DNA of 64,000 nucleotides from Archangium lipolyticum (GCF_024623785.1 NZ_JANKBZ010000023.1:1-64000); one strand, 5' to 3'; shown: positions 52,401 to 61,349, counted from the first letter of the stretch. Notes: generated by a model from the letters alone, not told the origin. Program-made: numbers and translations.

Positions 52401-55400
52401 GGCGCTCGGAGGCGTTCCCGACGGCCCGGACCACCGCCAGCGAGACCGCCGGGTGGCGCGCGAGCACGGCTTCGATCTCCCCGGGCTCGATGCGGTGACC
52501 GTGCACCTTGAGCTGGTCATCCACCCGTCCGAGGAAGTCGAGTGTCCCGTCCTCGCGCGAGACCACGCGATCTCCGGTCCGGTACAGCCTGACGCCTCCT
52601 GCGCCCTGGATGAACGCGCGGCGGGTCAGCTCCGGCTCTCCGAGGTATCCCGAGGACAGCCCGCGTCCTCCCACGTGCAGTTCCCCGGGGACTCCCGGAG
52701 CACAGGGGGTGCCATCCTCCGCCAGGATGTGCACCGTCGCCCCGCCGATGGGGCGCCCGATGGGAATGCGCTCGACATCCTCCGGTGGGCGCCTTTCCAC
52801 CACATGCCACGTGGCGTTGATGGTGGTCTCGGTCGGTCCGTACAGATTCACCACGGGAGGTGCGCGGCCGAGCCGGTCGTGCAGCGTGCGGATGAGCCCG
52901 GGGGGAAGTGCCTCGCCACCGACCTTCAACCAGCGGAGCCGTTCGAGCGGCCGGATGTCATACCGGAGCAGCCGCGCCAGCACGGAGGGCACGGTGCTCA
53001 GGACGGTGACGTGCTCGCGGTCCACGGTCTCCAGGAGCCGCTCCGGATCCCTCGCGAGCGCGCGGGGACAACAGACGAGCGTGGCCCCCGCCAGGAGGGG
53101 CGCGAGCACCTGCCGGACCGAGGCATCGAAGCACAACGACGATGTCCCGAGCAGCACATCCTCCGCGCCGTACCCGAACGCTTGCAGCGCCCACTCCAGG
53201 TAGCCGCGCATGGAACCATGCGTGATGGGGACACCCTTCGGCCGGCCGGTGGAGCCAGAGGTGAAGATGATGTACGCGAGCGCTTCGTCTCCGGGCCATA
53301 CCGGTGGAGCGAGCGCACGGGGCTCCACCAGGTGCTCGATCGCGAGCGCCGTGACCGCCCCGGACAGCTCGGCCGCGGTGCTCGCGGCGCCACTTGCGTA
53401 GAGGCACACCTGGGCACCGGCCCGCTCGAGCTGCAGGCGGAGCCGCGCTGGCGGGTGTTCCGGATCGAGCGGCAGCCAGGCCGCCCCCGTGCGCAGGATG
53501 CCGAGCAGCCCGGTGATTCCCTGCGCGTTCTGATCCGACAGGAGGGCCACCACCGCGCCGGGGCCGATGCCGCGCTCGACGAGCGTGGCGGCCACACGGG
53601 CGGACCGCAGTTCCAACTCGCCGCGCGTGAGGAGCTGCTCACCTTCGCGCAACGCCACGCGCTCCGGTGCCTCCTGGAGGCGAGCGACGATCCGCTCGGG
53701 GATGGACCTGGCCCGGGGGGCGGAGCCGGCCTCGACGTGGGCGCGCAGGTGCTCGTCCGCGAACCGCTCGACGGTGTCCTTCCGGAACATGCGCTCCGGA
53801 AAGCCCCACGCGAAGCACAGCCCACCCTGGAACTCCCACACCGCGAGTCCGAGCCGGGTGGCGGGAGTCGCCGTCCGGCCCGTGAGGGCAAGCAGCTCGG
53901 GGACCTCTGGCGGGGGGGAAAGCGGGATGCGGGCGTAGCTGTAGCTCGCGGAGCTCGCGACCCGTGGCGAGCCGGCGTCCCCGGGCAGTACCCGGGCGAT
54001 TTCGATCGAGGTGGGCGAGGCGTGCCGTTCCAGCTCCAGGAGGGCGTCGCGCGCGCGCGTCGCGAGCAGGGCCAGTGGCTCCCCGGGCTCCAGGCGGAGG
54101 CGGAGCGGCAGCGTGTCCGCGAAGCAACCCACCGCCTGCTCGATTCCCGGAACACGCAGCTCCCGGCGGGCCCGGGCGACGTTCACGACGACTTCCGCCG
54201 CGCCGGACCACCGCGCGAGGCACCGGGCATGAACGGCCAGGGACAGGTGGAACACCGAGACGTCCGCCGCGGAAGCCGCTTCCGTGAAGGCCCGCGTCTG
54301 TTCCAGGTCGAGCCAGCGGAGGACGGACAGCATCGGCGGCTCCGGTGGCGAGAGCGGATCCCCGTCGAAGGGCAGTCTCGGGGCGGGCGTATCCGCGAGG
54401 CGCTCACGCCACCACGTCAGGTCCTCATCGAGCCTCGGCCTGGGGACATCGAGCGCGTCGAAGAAGCCGTGAGCCTCCGGCCAATCCGGGAACGGGCGGC
54501 CCGAGACGGTGGCCGCGTACGCCCGCCAGAGATCGGCGGCGATCACGTGCAGGCTCCAGCCGTCCACGATCAGGTGGTGCGCACAGAGGAGCACGTGCGT
54601 CGTATCCGCCGCCGTGTCGCGTGCCACGTCCAGGCGCCAGAGGGGTGGATGGGACAGGTCGAACGGCGTGTTGACGATGCCATCGGCGAGGGCTTCCACG
54701 TCCGCGACCTGACCGTGGTCGATGAGCCGGGCCCGCACGGTCTCGGAGATCCGTTGCACGGCCTCTCCGTGTGCCGTGATCGCCACCGAGGCGCGAAGCA
54801 GGGGATGGCGCCGCGCCACCGCGTCCGCCGCCCGCTGGAGCGCATCCAACGAGAGCCGCCCGCGAACCGTCTGCCGGACGAAGGAGAACGCGGGGACATC
54901 CGGATGCAGCCGCTGCTGGACCCAGAAGGCCTTCTGCACGGGCGAGAGCGGAGCCTCGGTCACGGCGGTGCGGGGCGGAGTGGACGGAGCCGTTCCGGCC
55001 GGTCTCCGTTCCGGCGCGGGGTCTCCCTTCGCCTTGCGGAGATACTCCGCGAGCGAGTCGATCGTGGGCTGCTCGAAGAACAGGGTGGGGGGGAGCTCGA
55101 CGCGGTAGCGATCCGAGAGGATCTTCGCCAGATCCAGCGCGTTCAGTGAGTCCAGCCCCATGGCCAGGAACGAACGATCCGTGGCGACCTCGCTCGGGTC
55201 CACTTCGAGGGCTTTCGCCACGAGCGCGCGAAGCTCCTCCTCCACGTTGGAAGGGACCTCGGTGGGAACGGGTGTCAGCGTCACGGCGGGAAGAGGCCGC
55301 GACACGGTCACGCGAGGTCCCATGGGCGCGACCACCACGTGCGCGCGGCCGAGCTCGAGCACGTGGAGGAACGCGTCCACGCCCTGTTGCGTGGGAATCG

Positions 55401-58400
55401 CGGGAAGCCCGCGCGCCTCCATGACGCGGACCAGCGTGGGATCGGCTCCCATTCCGGTCTCGCCCCAGACGGACCACGCCACGGACGTGAAGGGCAGCCC
55501 TTCCGCCCGGCGAGCCAGGGCGAAGGCATCCAGGTACGCGTTCGCCGCGACGTAGTCTCCCAGTCCTCCACCCAGCCCCGGCCAGCTCGCCGACAGGGAC
55601 GAGAAGAGCGCGAAGAAGTCGGGGCGGATGTGCCTGCGCTCGAACTCGCGCCAGAGCAGCCACGTGCCGCGCACCTTGGGCCCGAGCACCCGCGTGAACG
55701 CCGCGTCTTCCCGTCCACCAATGCGGCCCGGCGAAGCCACACCCGCCGCGTGCACCACGCCGTGAAGGGCTCCGTGGTCGAGAACGATCCGAGCGACGAG
55801 CCCCGCGACGCCATCGGGATCGGCGATGTCACAAGCGATGTACGAGACGGCCGCTCCGCTCGCGCGCAGCGCTTCGATGCGCGCGGCCCGTTCCGGTGAG
55901 TGCTCCAGGGGCTTCCTGCCCACCAGGATGAGCGTGCGGCCTGCCCGCGCGAGCCGCTGGGCCACGGCGTGACCGAGTCCCTCGGCACCTCCCGTGACGA
56001 GATACACCCCGTTCTCGCGTGGCCCGTGCGCGTGCGGCGTGGTCTGTGTGAGGGGCCCGACCGTTCGGCGCTCGCGGCGTCCCAGCCGCCACCGGAAGAC
56101 CCGGTCCGGCTCGGGAGCCGTGCACGAGACCTCGGCCAGCACCACGTCCGCGAGGGCCTCCTCGGAGGCGGTGACGTCGGCATCCACGACGCGGCACCGG
56201 CTCCCGGGAAGCTCGTCCTCCAAGGCAAGTCCCAGCCCCACCACCGTCGCGCGCTCGGGAGCCAGACCCTCCGTCGCGCCAGCGGTCACCACGAGCAGGC
56301 GCGCGGGACGCCGCTCCCGTTCGAGCGCATCCCAGGCCCTCGCGACCGCGAGCAGCGCGAGGACGCCGTCCCGCTGGACCTGGTCGAACGAGGCCACATC
56401 GGTGATCGGCGTCGTGGGTCCCGTCGGCCCGAGGAACACGATGCCCTCGGTTCCGCTTCGGGCGAGCGCCGCCTTCAAGCCTGTTGGGTCCACGCGCTCG
56501 CACGTCGCCCCCGCGTCACTCAGGCGGCGGGAGACCTGGTGGCTCGCCGGATGCGCCGAGGGCACGATGAGCCAACGTCCCTGGGGGAGATGTGTCTGCT
56601 CCGCGGGAGCCTCGTGCCAGACCACTTCGCGCATCCACGGAAGGAGCCCCTCGTCCAGCTCGGAGGGCTCGAATCCGTCCACCGGGAGCGGCTGTTCCAT
56701 CCGCCGTGCTGACGCCGGAGCCGGAGGCGCTTCGGGCACCCACCAGGGCTGGGGCTCGAAGGGGTAGGTGGGCACGGGGACGTGCTCGCGCTCCGGATCC
56801 TCGTCCCAGGCGAGCCGGTCGAACGCCTCTCCTCCGACGAACGCGCTCGCGGCGAGCTCCGCCGAGGCCCCCTCCAAGGAGGCTCCGTTGCGCGCCTTCT
56901 TCCTCGCCACGCGGTCGGGGACCACGCCGTGGAGGACCTCGGCCGTGCTTCCATCCGCCCAGGCTTCGAGCCGCTCCGGAATACCCTCCGTCCCGACGAG
57001 CGCGAGCCGATGAGGGCCCGGAGCTCGCGAGATGCTCGCGGACAGGGCGGCGTCCGCGAGCTCCACCTCCGGATTCTTCCGGAGCCAGGACGCGAGGTTG
57101 CGCGCGGTGGCGCGGAGGGCCGTGTCGGTCCGCGCGGACAGCGTCCACAGCAGGGGGCGCGTGCGCGTGGAGCGCGAGCGGGGAGGGCGTGCGGGCGCCT
57201 CTTCCAGGATGACGTGGGCGTTGGTGCCACCGAATCCGAAGCCGTTGATGCCGGCGCGAAGGGGCCCTGGTCCGCGCCACGGACGCGAGGAATCCACCAG
57301 GGCGATGCCGGCGGACGAGAGGCCGTGCTTCGGGTCCGCCGTGCCGGCGTGCACCGAAGCCGGGAGCATGTGGTGCTGGAGCGAGGACACGACCTTGAGC
57401 AGGCTGGCCATTCCGGCGGCGCTCAGGAGATGCCCGACGTTGCCCTTCACCGAACCCAGCCCGAGCGGTTCGTTCGCGCCGGCCCTCCCGAAGACCGCCG
57501 TCACCGAGCGTGCCTCGATCGAGTCTCCCACGCGCGTGCCGGTTCCGTGCGCTTCGAGGTAGCTCGCGCTCGCCGGCTCGAGCCCGGCGCGCTGCCAGGC
57601 CTCCCGCATCACGGCCATCTGCCGGGCGGGGTTGGGGGCCATCGGGTTGAAGGTCCGGCCGTCGTTGTTGAGCGCGCTTCCACGCACCACGGCCAGGATG
57701 GGAGCGCGCCGCCGGAGCGCGTCCTCGAGCCGCTCCAGGACGACGACGCCCAGCCCTTCACCGAGGACGATGCCATCGGCCTCCCGGGCGAAGGGACGGA
57801 TGCGGCCGGTGGGGGACAACGCCCCGGCGCGTGAGAGGACGGTGAAGACGGTGGGGGTGAGGTTCAGCGTGATGCCGCCGGCCAGCGCGAGCTCACACTC
57901 GCCACGGTTCAGGCTCTCGCAGGCGAGGTGCAGGGCGACCAGCGAGGACGAGCACGCGGTGTCGACGGCCAGCGAGGGGCCGGACAGGTCCAGGACGTGC
58001 GAGACGCGGGCGGGGATGAGGTTGCGCAGATTCCCCACGGCCGCGGAGGGGTGCACGGACATGCCGGCCCACAGGAGCCGGAGGATGGGCTCCTGGTAAT
58101 CGGACTGACCGACGCCGACGAAGACACCGACGCGCCGGTTGCGCCGGCGCGGGCCCGCGAACCCGGCTCGCTCGAGCGCTTCATGCGCCGTCTGGAGGAG
58201 CAACCGCTGTTGCGGATCCGTGACCTCCGCCTCACCCCCCCTCATTCCGAAGAACGCCGCGTCGAATCCGCGGACATCGTCGAGAAACGAGCCGACCCGG
58301 GCGTCGGGGTGCTGGGGCCAGCGGCCCTCGGGGGGCGGGCGCAGCGAGATGCGCTCCGCGATCAGGTTGTTCCAGAAGGCTTCGGGTGTGTCGGCGTCCG

Positions 58401-58443
58401 GCAATCGGCAGGCGGCGGCGACGATCGCGATCGGACTGCTCAT
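49456..58443 (-). CDS. Hybrid trans-AT PKS-NRPS megasynthase with AAR-like terminal reductase
   Basis: 2,995 residues. Domains in order: ketosynthase (about 4-416; Cys164 in DTACSSS, His299 in EAHGTGT, His338 in KGNVGH); linker ending VPTYPFEPQPWW (417-570) with no acyltransferase; ketoreductase (about 625-1010; TGGAEGLG, Ser949, Tyr964); ACP (Ser1099 in GLDSL). Then condensation domain 1 (HHLIVDG, 1289-1295); adenylation domain (FTSGSTGRPKG 1727-1737, FDAS at 1772, NLYGPTETT, YRTGD, TVTGKVDR); PCP (Ser2119 in GGDS); condensation domain 2 (DHLIGDG, first His replaced). Last is a reductase-like domain (about 2605-2930). It should join a beta-hydroxyacyl unit to one amino acid. The missing AT must act in trans; none is encoded nearby. 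The eye-read adenylation code is about D-A-R-S-K-G-L-I-N-K, not assigned. Confidence 0.93.
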   Translation of the reverse strand: MSSPIAIVAAACRLPDADTPEAFWNNLIAERISLRPPPEGRWPQHPDARVGSFLDDVRGFDAAFFGMRGGEAEVTDPQQRLLLQTAHEALERAGFAGPRRRNRRVGVFVGVGQSDYQEPILRLLWAGMSVHPSAAVGNLRNLIPARVSHVLDLSGPSLAVDTACSSSLVALHLACESLNRGECELALAGGITLNLTPTVFTVLSRAGALSPTGRIRPFAREADGIVLGEGLGVVVLERLEDALRRRAPILAVVRGSALNNDGRTFNPMAPNPARQMAVMREAWQRAGLEPASASYLEAHGTGTRVGDSIEARSVTAVFGRAGANEPLGLGSVKGNVGHLLSAAGMASLLKVVSSLQHHMLPASVHAGTADPKHGLSSAGIALVDSSRPWRGPGPLRAGINGFGFGGTNAHVILEEAPARPPRSRSTRTRPLLWTLSARTDTALRATARNLASWLRKNPEVELADAALSASISRAPGPHRLALVGTEGIPERLEAWADGSTAEVLHGVVPDRVARKKARNGASLEGASAELAASAFVGGEAFDRLAWDEDPEREHVPVPTYPFEPQPWWVPEAPPAPASARRMEQPLPVDGFEPSELDEGLLPWMREVVWHEAPAEQTHLPQGRWLIVPSAHPASHQVSRRLSDAGATCERVDPTGLKAALARSGTEGIVFLGPTGPTTPITDVASFDQVQRDGVLALLAVARAWDALERERRPARLLVVTAGATEGLAPERATVVGLGLALEDELPGSRCRVVDADVTASEEALADVVLAEVSCTAPEPDRVFRWRLGRRERRTVGPLTQTTPHAHGPRENGVYLVTGGAEGLGHAVAQRLARAGRTLILVGRKPLEHSPERAARIEALRASGAAVSYIACDIADPDGVAGLVARIVLDHGALHGVVHAAGVASPGRIGGREDAAFTRVLGPKVRGTWLLWREFERRHIRPDFFALFSSLSASWPGLGGGLGDYVAANAYLDAFALARRAEGLPFTSVAWSVWGETGMGADPTLVRVMEARGLPAIPTQQGVDAFLHVLELGRAHVVVAPMGPRVTVSRPLPAVTLTPVPTEVPSNVEEELRALVAKALEVDPSEVATDRSFLAMGLDSLNALDLAKILSDRYRVELPPTLFFEQPTIDSLAEYLRKAKGDPAPERRPAGTAPSTPPRTAVTEAPLSPVQKAFWVQQRLHPDVPAFSFVRQTVRGRLSLDALQRAADAVARRHPLLRASVAITAHGEAVQRISETVRARLIDHGQVADVEALADGIVNTPFDLSHPPLWRLDVARDTAADTTHVLLCAHHLIVDGWSLHVIAADLWRAYAATVSGRPFPDWPEAHGFFDALDVPRPRLDEDLTWWRERLADTPAPRLPFDGDPLSPPEPPMLSVLRWLDLEQTRAFTEAASAADVSVFHLSLAVHARCLARWSGAAEVVVNVARARRELRVPGIEQAVGCFADTLPLRLRLEPGEPLALLATRARDALLELERHASPTSIEIARVLPGDAGSPRVASSASYSYARIPLSPPPEVPELLALTGRTATPATRLGLAVWEFQGGLCFAWGFPERMFRKDTVERFADEHLRAHVEAGSAPRARSIPERIVARLQEAPERVALREGEQLLTRGELELRSARVAATLVERGIGPGAVVALLSDQNAQGITGLLGILRTGAAWLPLDPEHPPARLRLQLERAGAQVCLYASGAASTAAELSGAVTALAIEHLVEPRALAPPVWPGDEALAYIIFTSGSTGRPKGVPITHGSMRGYLEWALQAFGYGAEDVLLGTSSLCFDASVRQVLAPLLAGATLVCCPRALARDPERLLETVDREHVTVLSTVPSVLARLLRYDIRPLERLRWLKVGGEALPPGLIRTLHDRLGRAPPVVNLYGPTETTINATWHVVERRPPEDVERIPIGRPIGGATVHILAEDGTPCAPGVPGELHVGGRGLSSGYLGEPELTRRAFIQGAGGVRLYRTGDRVVSREDGTLDFLGRVDDQLKVHGHRIEPGEIEAVLARHPAVSLAVVRAVGNASERRLEAWIQFRDAPPTEDALRGVLREHLPEAMWPRHFHMLETLPTTVTGKVDRAALEALSGAAPARTIRGGPPRTDTEQRVADAFSRVLSRTGLGRDDDFFELGGDSMAILEVFTRLQAMGLRLPRPATLYTARTVRALAEAIDTHSARSVPEAAVARAADAEGEWFPLSPAQRGFLVAHANEPERPVRWAARLLLEGELDSALFREALGRLVERHPMLRMVVDASRRPPMQRVLEPGAPPLTLMDPCAPDELDRLFAEARRRHFDPQKEPPLALHLCRVASDRHVLLVAADHLIGDGLSGWIFVRELLQAYDGLARGAEPSLPPLRSTFRDYVRHLADRAETQEDAAFWRRTFAVPYVPPRSWYRPEGPTPSRDEVTLSPERVDALRASASRRGGTLFELVLAAWTFALRRLTGQDDLVIGTAVSGRDAPLPDVHRVFGPFATAVPLRIREVGSTPQELLESVRGVAADARAHALTPGGIARAIPGGLPLEVAVGTQFFFTFMDFEAFGSLESERLRVHWEDSGTEGHVPRGVDLKLAARRLGGALRLSFYAAPAVLGPQGLERVRADVLDVLETLAGGPGTKARSPSRMEVRFGPIDVGSLSAALVGYLPAPEEAARAVGLASVPGLREVLRSQLFPDGSPRWVERIDTPLGASGLLCLPLFADELGALAPETLAARVVEAVLLAHRTGVRAFSLAGMLPAYTGFGREVLHRLAAKDGAPEDLAFTTGHATTVVSVVRSVLAATSAAGVNLPEAELAFVGVGSIGAAAAELLLQVAAHPRRLLLCDLPRAARRMEEVATRLREQYGFRGPIETALAHGAVAEEVYRARVIVGAASTPGALAVDRLAPGAVLVDDSFPTLVDVPAARARMHTRGDVLIVGGGLLDCGAVTRTVDDTAIPPGLRPALSRGISRAGVASCQLEPLLRRMHPELPPVSGPVDAATAYRYWLVALASGLRAAPLHLGTEPVPDNLPAALTGRGNTG
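49654..50631 (-). other. AAR-like (acyl-ACP reductase) C-terminal domain of the megasynthase
   Basis: Residues about 2605-2930 of the megasynthase. They contain FTTGHATTVVSVVRSVLAA, a dinucleotide-binding motif FVGVGSIGAAAAELLL (Gly2774, Gly2776, Gly2779), VLVDDSFP and GGGLLDCG (Cys2899). Cyanobacterial acyl-ACP reductase has the same order: FTTGN, VGATGDIG, VLIDGGYP and GGVVEHC, the last carrying the covalent cysteine. The TGxxGFLG and YxxxK motifs of standard NRPS reductase domains are absent. It probably releases the chain as an aldehyde using NADPH. Confidence 0.75.
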
Positions 58444-58558
58444 GAACGCGCGTGGCTCCAGTTCTCGAGAGGCCTCCGAGTGTACTGGAGCGGCTCGTCA
58501 CCACGTACTCCTCAATGGTGGCGGGCGCGGAGGATTCCGGGCTGCCTGGCGCTGAACC

Positions 58559-58915
58559 TCAGTCTCCGTGGCAGGGGCCGAGCTCGCGCACCTCGACGGT
58601 GGCCCACTCGACCGCGGGACACTCGTTGGCGATCGCGAGCGCTTCCTCCCGGGTTCGACAATCGAGGAGGAAGACGCCTCCGACGATCTCCTTGGCCTCG
58701 GTGAACGGACCATCGCTGAAGGTGCGCTTGCCGCCGCGGACCTCGATCCGCACCCCTTCGGCATCGGACCGGAGCGATTCACCGAGCTTGAACACGCCGC
58801 GGGCCTTGAGGTCCTCGGAGAAGCGGAGCATCCGCTCCATCGCGCGACGCCCCTCTTCCTTCGGGCGGCTCCGCCTCTTCTCTCCGGACTCCATGATCAA
58901 CAGCATGTACGCCAT
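58559..58915 (-). CDS. YCII/DGPF-domain protein
   Basis: 118 residues, ATG at 58915 behind AAGGGAG. It matches the DGPF (YCII-related) family: MAYMLLIMESGEKRRSR, a central helix, FSDGPFTEAKEIVGGVFLLDCRTREEALAIANECP and a C-terminal VEVREL strand. These small dimeric alpha/beta proteins have no agreed function and often accompany ECF sigma factors, but none is seen here. Its stop lies 115 bases before the megasynthase start in the same direction, so the intervening gap probably holds the megasynthase promoter. Confidence 0.88.
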   Translation of the reverse strand: MAYMLLIMESGEKRRSRPKEEGRRAMERMLRFSEDLKARGVFKLGESLRSDAEGVRIEVRGGKRTFSDGPFTEAKEIVGGVFLLDCRTREEALAIANECPAVEWATVEVRELGPCHGD

Positions 58916-59127
58916 CGCGCGCTCCCTTCAGGGCCATTCTTGGGGTGGACGGGCATCGTTGCATGGAGCCGTACCGGGGGCCATGCAAGGTTTCAGTCCG
59001 GATGGGGGAGGATGCCAGGAACAGGCGTGCGGGCGGGCTCTCGTCTTGTACGTCGCAGCGGAGTCCACGTCGTCCGGGCGGCCATAGATTGAGCCCGGAA
59101 TGATGCGCGCACGGAGGGACGGAGCCA

Positions 59128-59859
59128 ATGGGTGACAGGGAGAAAGGAGATGCGGAACGGCAGGACGAATCCTGGCGCTCCGCCAGGACGGGGCGTCTGC
59201 GGGCACGGCCGGGAACCCCTCGGATCACGGGAGCCCCGACGGGCATGCATCCGCTCGGAATGAGTCTCGGACATGATGGAATCATCTACGTGCCCCCCGG
59301 CTACAGGCCGGACCATCCCGCCCCGCTCGCGGTGATGCTCCACGGAGCGGGGGGCTCGGCCCGGCACGGACTGGACCTGCTCCGGCCCCTGGCCGATGAC
59401 GCGAACCTGATCCTCGTGGCACCGGGCTCGCAGGGCCCCACCTGGGATGTGATCGTGGAGGACTTCGGGCCGGACGTGCACGCCATTGACGAGGCGCTCG
59501 CGCACACCTTCGAGCAGTACGCGGTGGACCCCGCGCGGGTGGCCATGGGCGGCTTCTCCGACGGGGCCTCGTACGCGCTCTCGCTCGGGCTCGGGAATGG
59601 GGACTTGTTCCGGCACATCCTTGCTTTCTCACCGGGCTTCGCCGTGCCGCCCAGGCAGTTGGGGACGCCGCGCATCTTCATGTCCCATGGCACCCAGGAT
59701 CGGGTGCTCCCCATCGACAAGTGCAGCCGTCGGCTCGTGCGAGTGTTCGAGCGCGCCGGCTACGACGTGAACTACCGCGAGTTCGAGGGGCCACACGTCG
59801 TCCCCGAGGAGATGATGCGCGAGGCGGTGCACTGGTGGCTGGAAGGGACGGTCCACTAG
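59128..59859 (+). CDS. Alpha/beta hydrolase (phospholipase/carboxylesterase or PHB-depolymerase-like)
   Basis: 243 residues. The oxyanion-hole region VMLHGAGGSARHGL, the nucleophile motif GGFSDGAS (Gly-x-Ser-x-Gly), an Asp in SHGTQDRVLP and a His in FEGPHVVPEE form the complete catalytic set of a serine hydrolase. The first 40 residues are basic and unlike the family, so the true start may be a later in-frame codon (for example near MHPLGMSLGHDG). No signal peptide. The substrate is unknown. Confidence 0.82.
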   Translation: MGDREKGDAERQDESWRSARTGRLRARPGTPRITGAPTGMHPLGMSLGHDGIIYVPPGYRPDHPAPLAVMLHGAGGSARHGLDLLRPLADDANLILVAPGSQGPTWDVIVEDFGPDVHAIDEALAHTFEQYAVDPARVAMGGFSDGASYALSLGLGNGDLFRHILAFSPGFAVPPRQLGTPRIFMSHGTQDRVLPIDKCSRRLVRVFERAGYDVNYREFEGPHVVPEEMMREAVHWWLEGTVH

Positions 59860-59987
59860 GGAGTGGACAGGCAGGCCCTTCTGTCTCCTTGCCTCCTCTC
59901 CGCGGGAGCGGGGATTGTCTTCAGGTCCAATGCTGCGATGCGTGATGGGTACCTAGCCTCCAGGGTGGTCAAACTGGAGGAGAGATC

Positions 59988-60557
59988 ATGAAGCACGTCA
60001 AGGCGGTGGTGGTTGGTGCGTTGTCCGCGGCTCTGCTCTTTGGTGTGGGGTGTAAGGGGGCAGGCACCTCCGGGGAGCAAGGAGCGGGCGAGACCGGCGC
60101 GACCCAGGGTGGCTCCACGACCGGAGGTGGAGCGACGGGAGGTACGACGGGCGGAGGTGACACCACGGGTGGTGGAACCGGAGGCACGGGTGGTGGCGGC
60201 ATCGGAGGCACGGGCGGTGGCGACGTTGGTAGTGGCGACGTAGGGGGCGGGACGGGCACTGGCGGCGACATGGGCGGCTCGGGCACTGGTGGAACCGGCA
60301 CTGGCGGTGACCTGGGTGGCACGGGCACTGGCGGCACCGGCACTGGTGGCGACCTGGGTGGCTCGGGCACTGGTGGAACCGGCACGGGCACGGGTGGCGA
60401 CCTGGGTGGCACGGGCACTGGTGGCACCGGCACGGGCAGCACGGGTGGTACCGGCACCGGCACGGGTGGCACTGGCTCCGGCGGCTCCGGCTCCGTGAAT
60501 CCGGGGACTGGCACCGGCGGCAGCACGAGTGGCTCTGGCGGCAACACGGGTCGTTGA
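59988..60557 (+). CDS. Gly/Thr-repeat lipoprotein
   Basis: 189 residues, ATG behind GGAGAGA. The signal peptide (MKHVKAVVVGALSAALLFGVGC) ends at Cys22 with a slightly imperfect lipobox. Almost everything after residue 40 is low-complexity Gly/Thr, with a repeating unit of the form GTGTGGDLGG. The antisense strand is open too but encodes only Pro-rich shadow sequence. Such tails are common in myxobacterial surface lipoproteins. No function can be given. Confidence 0.7.
   Translation: MKHVKAVVVGALSAALLFGVGCKGAGTSGEQGAGETGATQGGSTTGGGATGGTTGGGDTTGGGTGGTGGGGIGGTGGGDVGSGDVGGGTGTGGDMGGSGTGGTGTGGDLGGTGTGGTGTGGDLGGSGTGGTGTGTGGDLGGTGTGGTGTGSTGGTGTGTGGTGSGGSGSVNPGTGTGGSTSGSGGNTGR
60090..60540 (+). repeat. 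Imperfect GGCACNGGTGGC-type tandem repeats
   Basis: Short G/C-rich units built on GGC-AC(T/G/C)-GG(T/C/A) codons are repeated throughout, with a larger period marked by GG(T/C)GAC(C/A)TGGG. They lie wholly inside the lipoprotein gene. Array length is likely to vary between strains. The 349 bases downstream (60558-60906) hold no gene or clear signal I can support. Confidence 0.75.
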
Positions 60558-60906
60558 GGCTGGAAGGACTGGCGCATGACGGCGCTTTGGAAAGCACCTG
60601 GGCGCCGGACAGAGAGGAAGGCCTCGGGCTGGTCGAGACCCGGGGCCGCCAGGTGCTTTCCCATGCGAGATGAATCCGCCTGCTTCAACCCCGGGGACAT
60701 GCCCAGTGGCTCGCGGTCCAATGTCCCCACCAGGGACGACGCTCTCCAGGTACCTGGGCGTCCGGAGAATGCGATGTGACGTGGCGGGCTGGCATTGACG
60801 CCCGGAGTGCTCACGCTCCTGACAGGGCACGTCCACTTCCCGCTACTCTCCGCGTCCGGAAAGGGGCCGTGCTGACTTCCACCCCTTGTCGCACGAGGAA
60901 ATCGCA

Positions 60907-61305
60907 ATGAAAGCCCCTCTCGCTCCCCGCCCTCATGGCTACATCGACTATCTCGCCGTACTCGTCCTCCTGCTCGCTCCCACCTTGTTCCGCTTCTCGG
61001 GGCTGCCGGCGGTGCTCTGCTACGTGCTGGCCGTGGTTCAGGGCGGCATGAGCCTGCTGACCGCCTATCCGCTCGGTGTGGCCAAGATCATCCCCTTCAC
61101 CGTCCACGGCACCATCGAGGCTGTTACTTCAGTGGCCCTGGTCGTCATCCCCTTCCTGTTGGGGTTCTCGGACGTCGTCCGGGCACGTAACTTCTTCATC
61201 ATCTCGGGGATCGCGCTCTTCCTGGTCTGGATGGTGACCAACTACAAGGCAGCCGAGCTCCCAGCGCGGGGCGCCATCGGCATGCGGCGGCGGGTCCACG
61301 TCTGA
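60907..61305 (+). CDS. Small integral membrane protein, unknown function
   Basis: 132 residues. The ATG at 60907 follows GAGGAAAT; an upstream TTG at 60886 is possible. Four hydrophobic segments are visible (about 14-30, 33-50, 62-88 and 94-112). The N-terminal HGYIDYLAVLVLLLAPTLF and the loop HGTIEAVTSVALV recall small SPW-repeat-type membrane proteins, but the match is weak. A basic tail (GMRRRVHV) should be cytoplasmic. Confidence 0.7.
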   Translation: MKAPLAPRPHGYIDYLAVLVLLLAPTLFRFSGLPAVLCYVLAVVQGGMSLLTAYPLGVAKIIPFTVHGTIEAVTSVALVVIPFLLGFSDVVRARNFFIISGIALFLVWMVTNYKAAELPARGAIGMRRRVHV

Positions 61306-61349
61306 GCGGCCCACGTCCAAACCCCCGGGGCTGAGCGCGCGAGGGCCAT

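Noticed and set aside
52453-55149. 898-codon open frame on the + strand inside the megasynthase
   Set aside because: Antisense to intact condensation and adenylation domains with all motifs; Arg/Gly/Pro-rich shadow.
49456-58443. Terminal thioesterase or standard SDR-type reductase in the megasynthase
   Set aside because: No GxSxG hydrolase motif and no TGxxGFLG/YxxxK in the last 400 residues; the motif order fits AAR instead.
60576-60779. 67-codon open frame in the gap after the lipoprotein
   Set aside because: No ribosome-binding site, atypical composition, no similarity; treated as non-coding.
59969-60907. Pro/Val-rich open frame on the - strand opposite the Gly/Thr-repeat lipoprotein
   Set aside because: The repeat array is open on both strands; only the + strand has a ribosome-binding site and a lipoprotein signal.
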